A stretch of 64,000 nt of DNA from Marinobacter sp. ELB17 (lineage in GTDB: Bacteria; Pseudomonadota; Gammaproteobacteria; Pseudomonadales; Oleiphilaceae), in assembly GCF_000169375.1 (NCBI RefSeq), contig NZ_AAXY01000004.1:62001-126000 (forward strand), read 5' to 3'. The notes beneath the pieces are model-generated. The model saw nothing but the letters and a program-made list of their open reading frames with translations, made no database searches and was not told where the DNA came from. Below are positions 63,365 through 64,000 of the stretch, one piece after another; positions within the stretch are counted from its first letter, which is position 1; the number at the start of each line of letters is the position of its first letter. A program made the position numbers and the translations under genes.

Positions 63365-64000
63365 ATGATTGAAAGTCAGCAGTCTCAAGGCGTACTCCAG
63401 CTCGTTATCAACCGCCCGGAGAAGAAGAATGCCCTGACCCGGGAAATGTATCAGCAACTGAGTGACGCCGTAATCCGTGCGAATGAAGATGAGGGTGTGA
63501 GCGCCATTGTCATCTCCGGCGCAGGTTGTGTGTTCACGGCGGGCAATGACCTGGATGATTTCCGGGCTCGTGCCACGAGTGCAAACCCGAAGCCTTCCGC
63601 CGGGCTGGCGTTTATTGAAGCGTTGATGAACTGTGATACGCCGGTCATAGCTGCGGTGGAAGGCATGGCAATCGGCATCGGCACAACTCTGTTGTTACAC
63701 GTGGATGTCGTGGTGGCTGCAGAAAGTGCGAAATTCAAGACGGCGTTTGTCGATCTGGGGCTGGTGCCGGAGGCCGCTTCTACGGTCACCATGCCCCTGC
63801 ATTTGGGTATTCGCAAAGCCACGGATCTGCTGCTCCTGGGTGAGGTGATCAGTGGCAGTGATGCCAGGGAATGTGGGCTGGTAAGCCGGATTGTGGATGA
63901 TGGGCAGGCGTTGTCCGAGGCGTTGGCGCTTGCAAAGAGCTTGGCAAAAAAACCCCGTGAAGCCCTGCGTGCCAGCAAGCGATTGATCCGCGCTCCCTGG
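63365..64000 (+). CDS. Enoyl-CoA hydratase/isomerase, 3' end outside the window
   Basis: The frame runs off the right edge. ATG 63365 gives a family-like start MIESQQSQGVLQLVINRPEK; ATG 63326 in the same frame also has AGGAT upstream. Crotonase motifs are NRPEKKNAL, GAGCVFTAGNDLDDF (oxyanion hole) and AVEGMAIGIGTTLLLHVDVV. The catalytic Glu expected in FVDLGLVPEAAS is present. Divergent from dctP. It takes part in beta-oxidation or a related acyl-CoA pathway. Confidence 0.92.
   Translation, partial: MIESQQSQGVLQLVINRPEKKNALTREMYQQLSDAVIRANEDEGVSAIVISGAGCVFTAGNDLDDFRARATSANPKPSAGLAFIEALMNCDTPVIAAVEGMAIGIGTTLLLHVDVVVAAESAKFKTAFVDLGLVPEAASTVTMPLHLGIRKATDLLLLGEVISGSDARECGLVSRIVDDGQALSEALALAKSLAKKPREALRASKRLIRAPW

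Overview
The window looks like a chromosome segment of a marine gammaproteobacterium of the Marinobacter type. This is inferred from gene content and order: gpmI-envC-ctpA-yibQ, rhodanese-secB-trmL, sufBCDSATE, flgP-flgT, fabA-fabB, hisBHAF and a C4-dicarboxylate-type TRAP transporter, beside FNR-linked nitrate genes. No 16S gene is present to confirm it.

The left 23 kb is an accessory, defence-rich region. Bases 1-6897 hold the 3' end of a subtilisin-like (S8) peptidase gene, a RhuM protein cut off where a Fic domain should begin, a PD-(D/E)XK/DUF4268 nuclease-like protein, type I restriction-modification genes hsdS and hsdM with no hsdR in view, and two small unknown genes. Bases 6898-22868 are a 15.9 kb integrative element in the 3' end of tRNA-Phe. 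It is bounded by a 47-bp perfect direct repeat. A tyrosine integrase gene lies next to the intact tRNA, and 8-bp motifs in pairs 11 bp apart lie inside both ends. It carries a complete hsdR-hsdM-hsdS system, a HigB toxin with an unusual HigA-metalloprotease antitoxin, a phage terminase small subunit-like gene without a large subunit, a set of small DNA-binding genes with iteron-like repeats, and an intact IS21-family insertion sequence with a target duplication. Size and gene content suggest a phage-satellite-like element carrying defence genes.

From 22822 rightward the sequence is ordinary core chromosome: tRNA-Phe; asmA-mutY-yggX; an SRPBCC protein; hisB-hisH-hisA-hisF, whose terminator is embedded in the convergent yibQ; the cell-envelope operon gpmI-envC-ctpA-yibQ; rhodanese and secB; trmL, a thiolase and cca; flagellar flgP-flgT; and the SUF iron-sulfur operon behind a promoter covered by an IscR type 1-like site.

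After suf come a U32 peptidase (tRNA hydroxylation family), an AraC-type DNA-binding domain protein, fabA-fabB, and an anaerobic/nitrogen-oxide group (nnrS, sirB-like, a short MFS protein, a universal stress protein behind a perfect FNR/ANR box, and a NarK-type transporter). The window ends with cysQ and a DUF3422 protein, a nitroreductase, the TRAP genes dctP-dctQ-dctM with a terminator after dctP, and the start of an enoyl-CoA hydratase gene that runs off the right end.
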